NCBI RefSeq assembly: GCF_033115175.1
Contig: NC_084836.1
Span: forward strand, 63,913,097 to 63,977,096
DNA from: Lepus europaeus
Taxonomy: Eukaryota; Chordata; Mammalia; Lagomorpha; Leporidae
Length of the DNA stretch: 64,000 nucleotides
Direction: 5' to 3'
Shown: one piece after another, positions 21,101 through 33,100 of the stretch
Position numbering within the stretch: position 1 is the first letter of the stretch
Layout: every line of letters starts with the position of its first letter
The notes under the pieces: model-generated
Told to the model about the DNA's origin: nothing
Databases searched by the model: none
The model's input: the letters and a program-made list of their open reading frames with translations, nothing else
Position numbers and translations under genes: made by a program

Positions 21101-24100
21101 CAGGAAGAGCTGTTTCATTGAAGTTTTGATTTGTATTTCCCTGGGACTAATGGCATTGAGCCTCTTTCCATGTGCTTATTGACCATTTGTGTATTTCCTT
21201 CTGAGAAATGTCTGTGTAGATTCTTCCTTTACCCATTTTAAAAACTGGGTTATTGTTAAGTTGTAATAGTTCTTTCTATATTCTAGATACTAGACCCTTA
21301 TCAGATGTGTGAGTTGTAAACATTTACCTCTTGTGTTGTGGGTTGTCTTTTCACTTTTTTCAGAGTGTCTTTGGATATACAAAAGTCCACTTTACCTGTT
21401 TTTCCTTTGGTTGTTCATGCTTTTGTGTCATGGCTAAGAAACCATTTCCTAAAATCATGAAGATTTATACCTGTGTTTTCTTTTACACTTTATAGTTGTT
21501 GTTCTTCCATTTGGATTTAAGATCAAATTTAACTTCAAAATTAGAATTAGCTTCCCCTAAAACCATTTTGGACTGGTGGACATCAGTGCCTTTGTGTATG
21601 TTACTTTGGCTTCTGGGGATTGGTTTGAAGTTTTTTTGCTTTTTTGGTTTATGTAAATCTGGCCATCCTTACACTAAGTTTCCACTTAAAGTAGTCTTTT
21701 ATTAGTTGGTAAGCACAATATAGAACTCAAGAAAGAAGTTATTTAAGTTTTATATTTTAAAAAGTAGCTTGGATAAACATGGGTGAGAAGAAATTGAGGA
21801 GCGGTCACTTTTAAACCTTGATTTAGCAGATACTGAATACAAAGGGGAGAGCATTTGAAAATCAGAGGGGCTGCACATCATGTTGGCTGCTGTTCAAATG
21901 TGAGATGAAACAGAATAGCTGGAAGAAAGCGACTCTGGAATATTTTAGTATCCCCCTAGAGTACTATATATAAAACATGTTGTTAATTCTGTTCATCTTG
22001 CAAAGGAGAGGAATAGAGAAAGTCCACAGATGGGGTGACGTTAGTGGACCTTATCTGAGACAGCTAGCTCCAGTCAGACCTTGGTGTGAGCCTCAGGCTA
22101 TTTATTGGCTATATAGCTGTGGGCAGATTCCTTCATGTTTGTTTATTATTTTTTTTCTTAGAATATTCTTTTTTTGGCTGGTGCCACGGCTCAATAGGCT
22201 AATCCTCCGCCTGCAGTGCAGGTTCTAGTCCCAGTTGGGGCGCTGGATTCTGTCCCAGTTGCCCCTCTTCCAGGCCAGCTCTCTGCTATGGCCCAGGAGT
22301 GCAGTGGAGGATGGCCCAAGTGCTTGGGCCCTGCACCTGCAAGGGAGACCAGGAGAAACACCTAGCTCCTGGCTGTGGATCAGTGCGGTGCACCGGCTGC
22401 AGCGGCCATTGGGGGGTGAACCAACGGCAAAAGGAAGACCTTTCTCTCTGTCTCTCTCTCTCACTGTCTACTCTGCCTGTCGAAAAAAAAATTTTTTTTT
22501 TTTTTTTAAGATTTATTTATTTATTTGAGAGAGAGTTACAGAGAGAGGAAGAGAGAGAGAAAGGTCTTCCATCCACTGGTTCACTCCCCAGATCCATCCA
22601 CTGGTTCATTCCCCAAATGGCTGCAGTGACCAGAGTGGGGCTGGTCCAAAGCCAGGAGCATCTTCCAGGTCTCCCACATGGGTACAGGGGCCCAGGCACT
22701 TGGGCCATCTTCCCCTCCTTTCCCAGGCCATAGGCAGAGAGCTGGGTTGGAAGAGGAGCAGGCAGGACATGAACAGGTACCTGTGTGGGATGCTGCTGCT
22801 GCAGGTGGAGGCATAACCTAGTACACCACAGCGCCAGTCCCTCCTTGATGTTTCTTTTTCTTTTTCTTTCTTTCTTTTTTTTTGACAGGTAGAGTTAGAC
22901 AGTGAGAGAGAGACAGAGAGAAATTCTTCCTTCTGTTGGTTCACTCCCCAAATGGCCGCCACAGCCGGCACTGTGCCTCCTCCTGATCTCCCATGCAGGT
23001 GCAGGTGCCCAAGCACTTGGGCCATCCTCCACTGCCCTCCCGAGCCACAGCAGGGAGCTGAACTGGAAGAGAAGCAACCGGGACTAGAACCCGGTGCCCA
23101 TATGAGATGCCGGCGCCGCAGGTGGAGGAGTAACCAAGTGAGCCATGGCACCAGCCCCTCCTTGATGTTTCTTAACCATCGGTTTCCTTGTTTGTAAAAC
23201 AGGGTTTATAAGAATGCCTAGCTTATAGCATTGTTGGGAGGGTTCAGTTAAACACAAAGCATACTATCTGTCTTAATAAACACTTAACACTTACCAGTTA
23301 ATGTCTATTTGTGATATTTAAATAATCAAACTTGTTAAAAATAAGGCTCTGCCTTATTTATTCTACCCAGTTTTCCCCTCTTCACCACCCTTGCTGACAT
23401 TAAAAAAAAAAAAATTTATGTATTTATTTGAATGTCAGAGTTACACAGAGAGATGGAGAGGCAGAGAGAGAGAGATCTTCCATCTGCTGGTTCACTCCCC
23501 AGTTGGCCACAATGGCCGGAGCCAGAGCTGCGCTGATCCAAAGCCAGGAGCCAAGAGCTTCTTCCTGGTCTGCCATGCAGGGGCCCAAGGACTTGGGCCA
23601 TCCTCCACTGCTTTCCCAGGCCATAGCAGAGAGCCAGATCGGAAGTGGAGCAGCCAGGACTTGAACCGGCGCCCATATGGGATGCTGGCACTGCAGGCAG
23701 TGGGTTCACCTGCTACGACACAGTGCTGTCCCCTGGCTGACATTTTAATCCCAAGCTTCAGAAGGTAGCCAAGTTAATTCTTTTTATTTAATGAGTTACA
23801 ATTATTAGGCTGTTATGTTATGTTATGCTTAATTCTTGTTTCCTTTCTTTGCATAAAGCTGGAATTGATGTCAATGTGATCATGCTGCAGGAATCCCAAG
23901 TTTATACTCTGAATGCCTGCCAACAATTCTGTTATAAAAATGTGCTTATCCCAAAATGGCATGACATATGGACACGGATACAGGTAAGAATTTGAAGTCC
24001 CTGGCGGAGGGACTGCTCCTGTGTGCTTTCTGTCTGTGATTAGTGAGTACTTTGTTACCTCTCCTTCCCCATACATACAGCTTTTTAAAAAGTATTGTTG

Positions 24101-27100
24101 CCGGCGCCATGGCTCAACAGGCTAATCCTCCGCCTTGCGGCGCCGGCACACCGGGTTCTAGTCCCGGTTGGGGCACCGATCCTGTCCCGGTTGCCCCTCT
24201 TCCAGGCCAGCTCTCTGCTGTGGCTAGGGAGTGCAGTGGAGGATGGCCCAAGTCCTTGGGTCCTGCACCCCATGGGAGACCAGGAAAAGCACCTGGCTCC
24301 TGCCATCGGAACAGCGCGGTGCGCCGGCCGCAGCACGCTACCGCGGCGGCCATTGGAGGGTGAACCAACGGCAAAAGGAAGACCTTTCTCTCTGTCTCTC
24401 TCTCTCACTGTCCACTCTGCCTGTCAAAAAAAAAAAAAAAAGTATTGTTAACAACCTCTTTAGGGTTGAGAGTGCCCTAAATTATGTTCCCATCTATAAG
24501 CATTTATGCCAACTTTGTGTGCCTCCCTCCTCCAGCTCCTTATGTAGCTTACAATACTTGGACCCTGAGATAAAATTCCTTCCTTTTGCTAAGGAAACTG
24601 CTTGCTTTTCTTTCTTACACACCTTCATACACACGCACGCACGCACACCCCCCTACCTTTCTTTCCCAAGACCTGAGTCCTTTGGGCTGGAAACTCGCAT
24701 GGCCGCTGTCAGGGTGTAAACTCTTCGGCCTTACTGCTGCTGTGCTGTTTGATTCTCCATGAGGTCTTTCATGAGCCCCGAGTTGAAGGTTCCCCTGGCT
24801 AGAAAGACTTTGCGTTCATTTCTTTCCTAACGCTGGCAAGCCGCCTGGCTGTAATAGTGATTGAACAAAATGAGCCCTCTTAGAAATGCTGCTGCTGCTG
24901 CTGCTAAGGATCAGCACGGTTCGGCTGTCTGTTGTTCACAGCAGAAACAGAAGGCTGGGCTTCGTGGGTTTTTTTTTTTTTTAATTTTCTCTTTTTTATT
25001 GTCTGATATAAAAACCACACTGCATCTGGGACACATTATAACCAACAATGGGTTGAACTTCTCAGCCTGCCATTATGGGGAACATTTTCAGTTTTCTGGG
25101 GCTGTTTATGACTGGCAATTTTCTTAATATTCTAGACCCTTGCTTTGTGTTGTCTCTCATAAAGAGCTGTATTGATAACTTCCAGCATGGGAGTCTTTTT
25201 CCCCCATGTGTTCTGGCCTCATAGTAGATTCAGACCGTGTTAGTTGGAAGACGTTCCATCCCTGCCACTCTGTACCTTGTGCAGTGTGGGTTGCCTGGTC
25301 TGGCTTTGGGTACTACCTGTCCACATGTGGTTTTGTGGGAACTGGCGCTGTTAACTGCTTTTGCTGTTTTTGTGTATGTGTGTTTAATTGCATTTGTGGA
25401 AGTTTAAAATCCCTACCTTTTTTCTTTCTCATCCTGATTTTCCTTATGTTACAGATCCGGGTAAATAGTTCCAGATTGATACGAGTCACCCCGGTGGACA
25501 GCGAAGAGAAACTGAAGGAGCTAGAGCAGTTTAGTATCTGGAACTTCTTTTCCTCCTTTTTAAAAGAGAAATTGAATGACACCTATGTTAACGTGGGTCT
25601 GTACAGCGCAAAAACCTGCCTCAAGGTTGAGATTATAGAGAAGGACACCGAGTACAGTGTCATTGTGACGCGGAGTAAGTCTCACCTCTGTTTTTCTTAT
25701 GGATTCTGTAGTGAGAAGGGACTGAGCTTTGGAGGGTATAATTAGTGAGGCAGAGAAGTCAACCTAGGACAGCTCCATTTTGGTTCTGATTATAACCCTG
25801 CTTAAACGGCTCATGGAGACGCCACCCCACGCCAGAGACTTTAGGCCTGTACTTGACACTCCACCTCAGGTCATTCCCAGCACCTCCTAAGTGAGAATTA
25901 TGAAGACCTGCATTCCTATTACTGCCAGAGGCCCTGAGCCGCTGTGCCCAGTGCTACTAGAGTAAATCGATGTGGTTCCTGCCTTCTGGATACTTCCAGA
26001 GGTAGATGTCCCAGTGTGTGCAAGCCTTTATTTGAAGACATGAGAGATTAAATAATAAAAACCAAAGAAAGGTAAAATGGAACATAATACTTCGCAAAGT
26101 AGGAGTATTTTATGGAACCATAAATGAAGATGCCGGGCCACTGCGGTTGAAGGCTGACTCAGTGAAGCTGGGACGAGTTTTCTCTGAAGGTCTCTGAGGA
26201 AGTTTCAGAGGAGGTAGATCCTGTTGGCTTCTCCATGGTGACTCTGCAGGGTCCTGGGATGTTGTGAGTAGTAGAACTATTTTTGGGTTTTACTACAAAA
26301 TAAATTGTGTTCTTCCAATTCTCCGAGGACTCCTCGGTTCCTGGGTTGTGTAGGATTGCCCTGGGGTTTCAATCTCCTTCTACATCTGCTGATCCTTCTT
26401 GCCCCTGTTCTGTTTGTGGGCCTCCCCTAGATGAGAACTGTTGAATATGAAGGCTGTAGGAGTGTCTGGTATGCTACTGAGGGGCCTCTGCTCGGGCCCC
26501 TGGCCTGGGAGAGCTGTGTTGCTTTGTAGGCTGTTCAGCACAGTGCTGTGTAGTGAAGGGAAGTAGGTGGTATTGTTAGGCAAGGAAAGCAGCCAGCTGG
26601 AGAACAGCACAAGGCCCCGACCCCAAGTTCTAGGCAAATTGGGTGAATTCTGTGCTTGTGTGTGACTTACGGTTTGAAAGTCAGAGTGGCAGAGACCCCT
26701 TGTGGGCGATTGCCTGAAGTGCTGATGGTTCTGTGGCTTGGTCCACAGTGAAGCTGTTTCTTTTAACCTTGGTAGCTAAGATAAAAATAAGATCTTCAGG
26801 AAAGTACAGGTTATACAGAGACCTAATTATACTTTCTCTTTGGAGGGGTTCTGAGGCTCTGTATGTAACTTCCTTTGCTGCTTAGGCAGGCTGTTTGCAT
26901 TTATTTTTCTGTAGCTGACCAATGCCAGTGTTGTCTTTTATTTGTAATGCCTTCAGGCTGTTTGGATCCCCTGTTAAGCACAAATCTTTATTGCAGGATT
27001 TGACCCCAAACTCTTCCTCGTTTTCCTCCTTGGACTTTCGCTGTTTTTCTGTGGAGACCTGCTGAGCAGGTAGGTCAACAAGGCTCCCCCACTCTGCCTG

Positions 27101-30100
27101 ACTTGTGGCGTAGAAACTACAAGTGCTGCCGCTTCGCTTTCCAGGACCTCTGTGGCTTGACACTGCCTGACCAGTGTTCTGAAAGTACCTTATTTTTAAT
27201 GTTAGGACTTTTGTTTTCCTTATTTGAATAATATTGTCAGTGATGAACTTCCCCCTATTAGGCTGACCCAGCCTTGGGTTGATAGGAGTCAGTCGGTACT
27301 CTAAAGTAGAGCCTTGCCGCCCTCTCATCGTTGGAGGTGACAGGAGAGCATCCACATGCTCGCTGCTGACATGGAAGGAGACAGCTCTGTACTCAGTTCC
27401 TTCCTCTAGGAATGAGTGCCTCAGACAGGCGAGACTGACATGCCTGCATACAAAGAAAAAACAGACAACTACACAAACTCCGAGAGTGGATTCAACATCA
27501 GGTTTATATTCACTTAAAATGAATATTTGTAGAGTGGTCAATGAATGGTTAACAATTAGAGGGCTTTTTTTTTTTTTTTTTTTTAGATTATTTATTTATT
27601 TGAAAGGCAGAGTTACAGAAAGAGGAAAGACAGAGAGAGAAAGGTCTTCCATTTGCTGGTTCACTCTCCAAATGGCTGCAACAGCTGGGGCTGGGCCAGG
27701 CTGAAGCCAGGAGCCAGGAATTCTGTCCAGGTCTCCCACATGTGTGGCAGGGGCCCAATCCCTTGAGCCATCTTCTGCTGTTTACCCAGTCCATTAGCTG
27801 GGAGCTGGATTGGAAATGGAGCAGTCAAGACTCCAGCTGGCATTCATATGGGACGCTGGCTTCGCAGGTGTCAGCTTAACATACTTTACCACAAGGCCGG
27901 CCTCTAACAATCGGAGTTTGAAGTCTGGCTGGAGTGGTGGTGTTCTTTATTTTGGGAATCCTGACAGAACTCGAAAGTGAAGGAAGAATAACTGGCAGAA
28001 AGAGCCTGCAGTGCAGTCCCAGCTCTTCTTCTCCTGGGTGATCGGTTCCCTTGCAGTTCTCTGTCTCTTCTTGGCCATTATGCTTGCCCTTTATGCCCCA
28101 GGGCAGCTGTGCTGTTCTCCAAAATAAAGATTCTTAAAAATTGGGTTGGGAGAGATGATGGATCCAGGAGGGGAGATTAAGCAGAGGTTTATTACTGGGA
28201 TATACTTGAGGGTACCCTGTCGATACTCATTTTCCAAATCTATTAGCAGCTACATTGTGTCAATCTCTGAATTCTCTGATCCTTACTTTTGAGAAAATAT
28301 TTGCTCTAATCTTGTGCCTTTTAAAAAAAAAACAACCTCTTAGGGTGTGTGTTTGACGCAGTGGTTAAGATACCTGCATCCCTTGGGCCAGCGCTGTGCG
28401 CAGCGGGTTAAAGCCCTGGCCTGAAGCGCTGGCATCCCATATGGGTGCTGGTTCTAGTCCTGACTGCTCCACTTCCAATCCAGCTCTCTGCTATGGCCTG
28501 GGAAAGCAGTGAAAGATGGTCCAAGTCCTTGGGCCCCTGCACCCATGTGGGAGACACAGAAGAAACTCCTGGCTCCTGTCTTCGGATCGGCACAGCTCCA
28601 GCCATTACGGCCATCTGGGGAGTGAACCAGTGGATGGAAGACCTCTCTCTGTAACTCTGTCTTTCAAATAAATAAAATAAATCTTTGAAAAAAAGATACC
28701 TGCATCCCATACCAGAGTGCTTGGGTTCACGTGCCATCTCTGCTTCTGATGGACCCTGGAAGGCAGCAGGTGATAGCATAAATGATTGAGCCTCTGCCAC
28801 CCACGTGAGTTCTGGGCTCCTGGCCTCAGTTTGACCCAGCCTGGGCTGTTACAGACATTTGGGGAGTGACCCAGAGGGTGGGAGGTTTTTATTCTCTCTT
28901 TGTCTTTTTGCTTTTCAAATAAATGAACATAAGTAAATAAAAGTTAAAAAGAAAACGTAGCTGGATTATTTGTCCTCATGTTAGCACTGCCAAATGTGAA
29001 ATTTATACATAGAGTCATGAATAAATTCCTTCTCTGCAGAAGTCAACTTTTCTACTATTCCACTGGGATGAGTGTGGGAATCGTGGCCTCTCTACTGATC
29101 ATCATTTTCATGCTGTCCAAGTTTATGCCCAAGGTAAGTAGTAGAATCCTTGTGAGTGGGTAAGATGAGCTTGAGGAGCCGAAGGACTTTTCCTGGGTAC
29201 TCTTAGAAAACTGAACATTTGCATTAATGGCTTTCCCTGATTTAGAAAGGTACTTTCCATGCTGAACTTGGACCCTGGCTACCTCCATACAAGCTCTCTC
29301 TTTTTATTGCAAATCTTTTGCTCAGTGAGAGATTGAAGCCACCTTCCTGTCTTCTAATTACATAGCCAGGCTTCTAAGTTACTTAGCATCTCATCTTCCC
29401 AGTGTTCCTGGCAAGCTGTGCCATTTTAAATAGAAAGGATATCTTTTGGAGATATGCTTTTTGTTCATTTTGAGTAGGTTGAATTTTTTTTTTTTAAATC
29501 ATAGTTCCATTTTGCTGCTTTTATGTGTGGAAAGCCTGTTGTAACTTTTTGCTTTCACTTCTTCTCTGTTTTAGAAAAGTCCCATTTACGTCATCCTGGT
29601 GGGAGGCTGGTCCTTTTCTCTTTACCTCATTCAACTAGTTTTTAAAAATTTACAAGCGATCTGGAGCTGTTACTGGCAGTACCTCTTAGGTAAGTGTTGC
29701 CGTGCTGCCTGCCGATTTCTGTTATTCATGTGATCATGGGAAGATACTGCCTGTTTACAGGAGTTAATAGTTATTTCATCAACTCTTAAAAATCGTAATT
29801 TTGTACTTATTTCTAACCCCTCTACAATGATCAGCTTCCTTTAAGATATGATGCTGCTGCTAATGGGAAGATGTGTGGATATGCTCCTTTCTGCAGTGAG
29901 CGACTTTCTGAAAAGCTGTACGTTGACTTTGCCAGGATAACCATGTTTTAAATACACTTGATCTTCAGTAGAGGACTGTGCACTGAATCTGATCTATAAA
30001 GTAATAGTCCTTTAGTCATGTATATTAGTAACCCTTGATCTATCCTTTGAGAGGGAATTAATTTGGATTTTTAAAAAAGGATTTATTTATTTATTTGAGA

Positions 30101-33100
30101 GGCAGAGTTAGAGAAAGAGAGAAAGAAGGTCTTCTATCCCTGGTTGACTTCCCAAACTTGGCCAATCTGAAGCTAGGAGCCAAGAGCTTCTTTTGGGTCT
30201 CCCATATGGGTGCTGGGGGCTGAAGCAATTGGGCCATCTTCTGCTGTTTTTCCAGGCCATTAGCAGGGAGCTGGATCAGAAGTGGAGCAACTGAGACTCA
30301 AACTGGTACCCATATGGGATGCTGGTACCACAGGTGGTGGCTTAACCCCTACTACAACACAGCACCAGCCCCGGCTTTTTTTTTTTTTTTTTGACAGGCA
30401 GAGTGGATAGTGAGAGAGAGAGACAGAGAAAGGTCTTCCTTTTTGCCGTTGGTTCACCCTCCAATGGCCGCCGCGGCCGGCGCATCGCGCTGATCCGAAG
30501 CCAGGAGCCAGGTGCTTCTGGTTTCCCATGTGGGTGCAGGGCCCAAGGACTTGGGCCATCCTCTACTGCCTTCCCGGGCCATAGCAGAGAGCTGGCCTGG
30601 AAGAGGGGCAACCGAGATAGAATCCGGCGCCCCGACCGGGACTAGAACCCGGTGTGCCGGTGCCGCAAGTTGGAGGATTAGCCTGTTAAGCCACGGCGCC
30701 GGCCTTTTTTTTTTTTTTTTAAAGATTCGTTTATTTTATTTGAAAGGAAGAGTTACAGAGAAGCAGAGGCACACACAGAGAAAGAGATGTTGATCTTCCA
30801 TCCAGTGGTTCACTCCCCAAATGGCCACAATAGCCAGAGCTGGGCCGATCCTAAGCCAGGAGCCAGGAGCTTCTTCTGGGTCTCCCATGTGGGGCACAGC
30901 CCCAAGGACTTGGACTGTCTTCCTTGGGCCATAGCAGAGACCTGAATCAGAAGTGGAGCAGCCAGGACTTGAACCAGTGCCATATGGGATGCCAGCAATG
31001 CAGGTGGTGGCTTTACCTGCTACACCACAGTGCTGGTCCCTTCGGATTTTTTTTTTTCTTTCCCTTAAAAAAGATTATTTATTTATTGAGGGAGAGACAG
31101 AGAGTGAGAGAAATCTTCCATTCACTGGTTCATTTCCCAAATGGCTGCAACAGCCAGATCTGGTCTAGGCTGAAGCTAGTAGCCAGGAACTCCATTCTGG
31201 TCTTCCACATGGATCAGAGGGGCCCAAGTACCTGAGCCATCATCTGCTTTTCCAGAATCATTAGTGGGAGGCAGAATAGCCAGAACTGGAACCAGCACTC
31301 TAGTAATGGGATGCCGGCTTCACAAGTTGTGGTTTAACCAGCTGGCCCCTTCTGAATTTGGATTTTGCTTACTTATTTATTTTACAGTATTTTATTTGTT
31401 TGAAAGGCAGAACAATAGAGAGAGAGAGAGGGAGAGACAGAAGAGACAGAAGAGATCTTTCATTTGTTGATTCACTCCGCAGATGGCTGGGCCCAGCCAG
31501 AACCAGGAGCCCAGAACTCCATCCTTATCTCCCATGGGTGCTGGGGTCCAAGGACTTGGGCCATCTCTTACTGCCTTCCCAGGCACATTAGCAGGGACTT
31601 GGATTGGAAGTGGAGCAGCAGAGACCCCGACCTGTGCTCCGATATGGCATGCCAGTGTTGCAGGCAGCAGCTTAACCTCTGAACCGCAATGCCAGTCCCT
31701 AACATGTAGCTTTCACGCTTTATTTGAACCAAATAAACTTGAGAAAGCAGAAGGGATAGAAAAAAGCTGTGTGTGTGTGTGTGTATTTGTGTCTGTGTGT
31801 TTCCATCCTAATGATGAAAAAATTGTGAATAATTGAGTAACAGTCTTGTTACTGGTTCAGTAGATGAAACTGTATAGTGAATTTCCCACTGCTCTTCATG
31901 CAAATTACTTGTACCAGGTATAGACGAAAACAATTGTCTTCTGATGATTTTTCTTAACAGGCTACGTCCTGACAGTCGGATTCTTGAGTTTTGCAGTGTG
32001 TTACAAGTACGGGCCCTTGGAGAACGAGAGGAGTATCAACCTGCTCACCTGGGCCTTGCAGCTGCTGGGCCTGTGTTTCATGTACGCCGGCATCCAGATC
32101 CCACACATTGCCCTCACTCTCATTGTCGCTGCGCTGTGTACAAAGAACCTGGAGTACCCTGTTCAGTGGCTGTACATCACCTACAGGTGACTGAAAGGCA
32201 GTGTAGCTTGCTTGGTATTGACCTGTGCACTGTGGGAATGTGGTTTGCAGCAAACAGATAACAGAGGCTTTGGCCTGGGAGTCTCTTTGTTAATGGCAAG
32301 TCATTGTGTTATGCTTCTGCTTTTGTTTCTTCCCAAGTCTGTTTTTCTTTTTCTTTTTCTTTTTTTTTTTTTAATTTTTTTTTTTTAATTTATTTTTGAC
32401 AGGCAGAGTGGACAGTAGAGGGAGACAGAGAGAAAGGTCTTCCTTTGCCGTTGTTTCACCCTGCAATGGCTGCCGCGGTAGGCGCGCTACGGCCGGCGCA
32501 CTGCGCTGTTCCGATGGCAGGAGCCAGGTGCTTCTCCTGGTCTCCCATGGGGTGCAGGGCCCAAGAACTTGGGCCATCCTCCACTGCACTCCCTAGCCAC
32601 AGCAGAGAGCTGGCCTGGAACAGGGGCAACCAGGATAGGATCGGTGCCCCGACCGGGACTAGAACCCGGTGTGCCGGCGCTGCAAGGCGGAGGATTAGCC
32701 TACTGAGCCACGGCGCCGGCTTGTTTTTCTTTTTTAGACTCTGTAGGCATCTTAAAGTTTTTATTCTAGTCGTTTTCTGTAAAATAAAAACATCCAGTAA
32801 AGTGTCATGTGTTCCTGTTGCCACTAGGTGGTGCAAATTATATCACTATACCCCATGCTTCAGATCACCTGGTTGGAATTTCTTTTTTTTTTTAAGATTG
32901 TATCTGAAGGAGCCTCAAAGAGAGTGGAAGAGAGAGAGAGATCTCAAGATATTGAGCTCTTCCATCTTCTGGTTCACTTCGCAAGTGACCACAACAGCCA
33001 GGGTTGGGCTAGGCTGAAACCAGGAGCAGGAACACCATCCAGGCCTCCTATATGGGTGGCGAGGGTGCAAGTACTTGGGCCATCATTCACTGTTTTCCGC

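Noticed and set aside
26882-27541. 219-codon minus-strand ORF overlapping NEMP1 exon 4
   Set aside because: It is antisense to a confirmed exon and intron and resembles no family I know.
30072-31349. Regularly repeated units resembling a CRISPR array
   Set aside because: The units are 300-bp diverged SINEs in a vertebrate genome, without short identical repeats or spacers.
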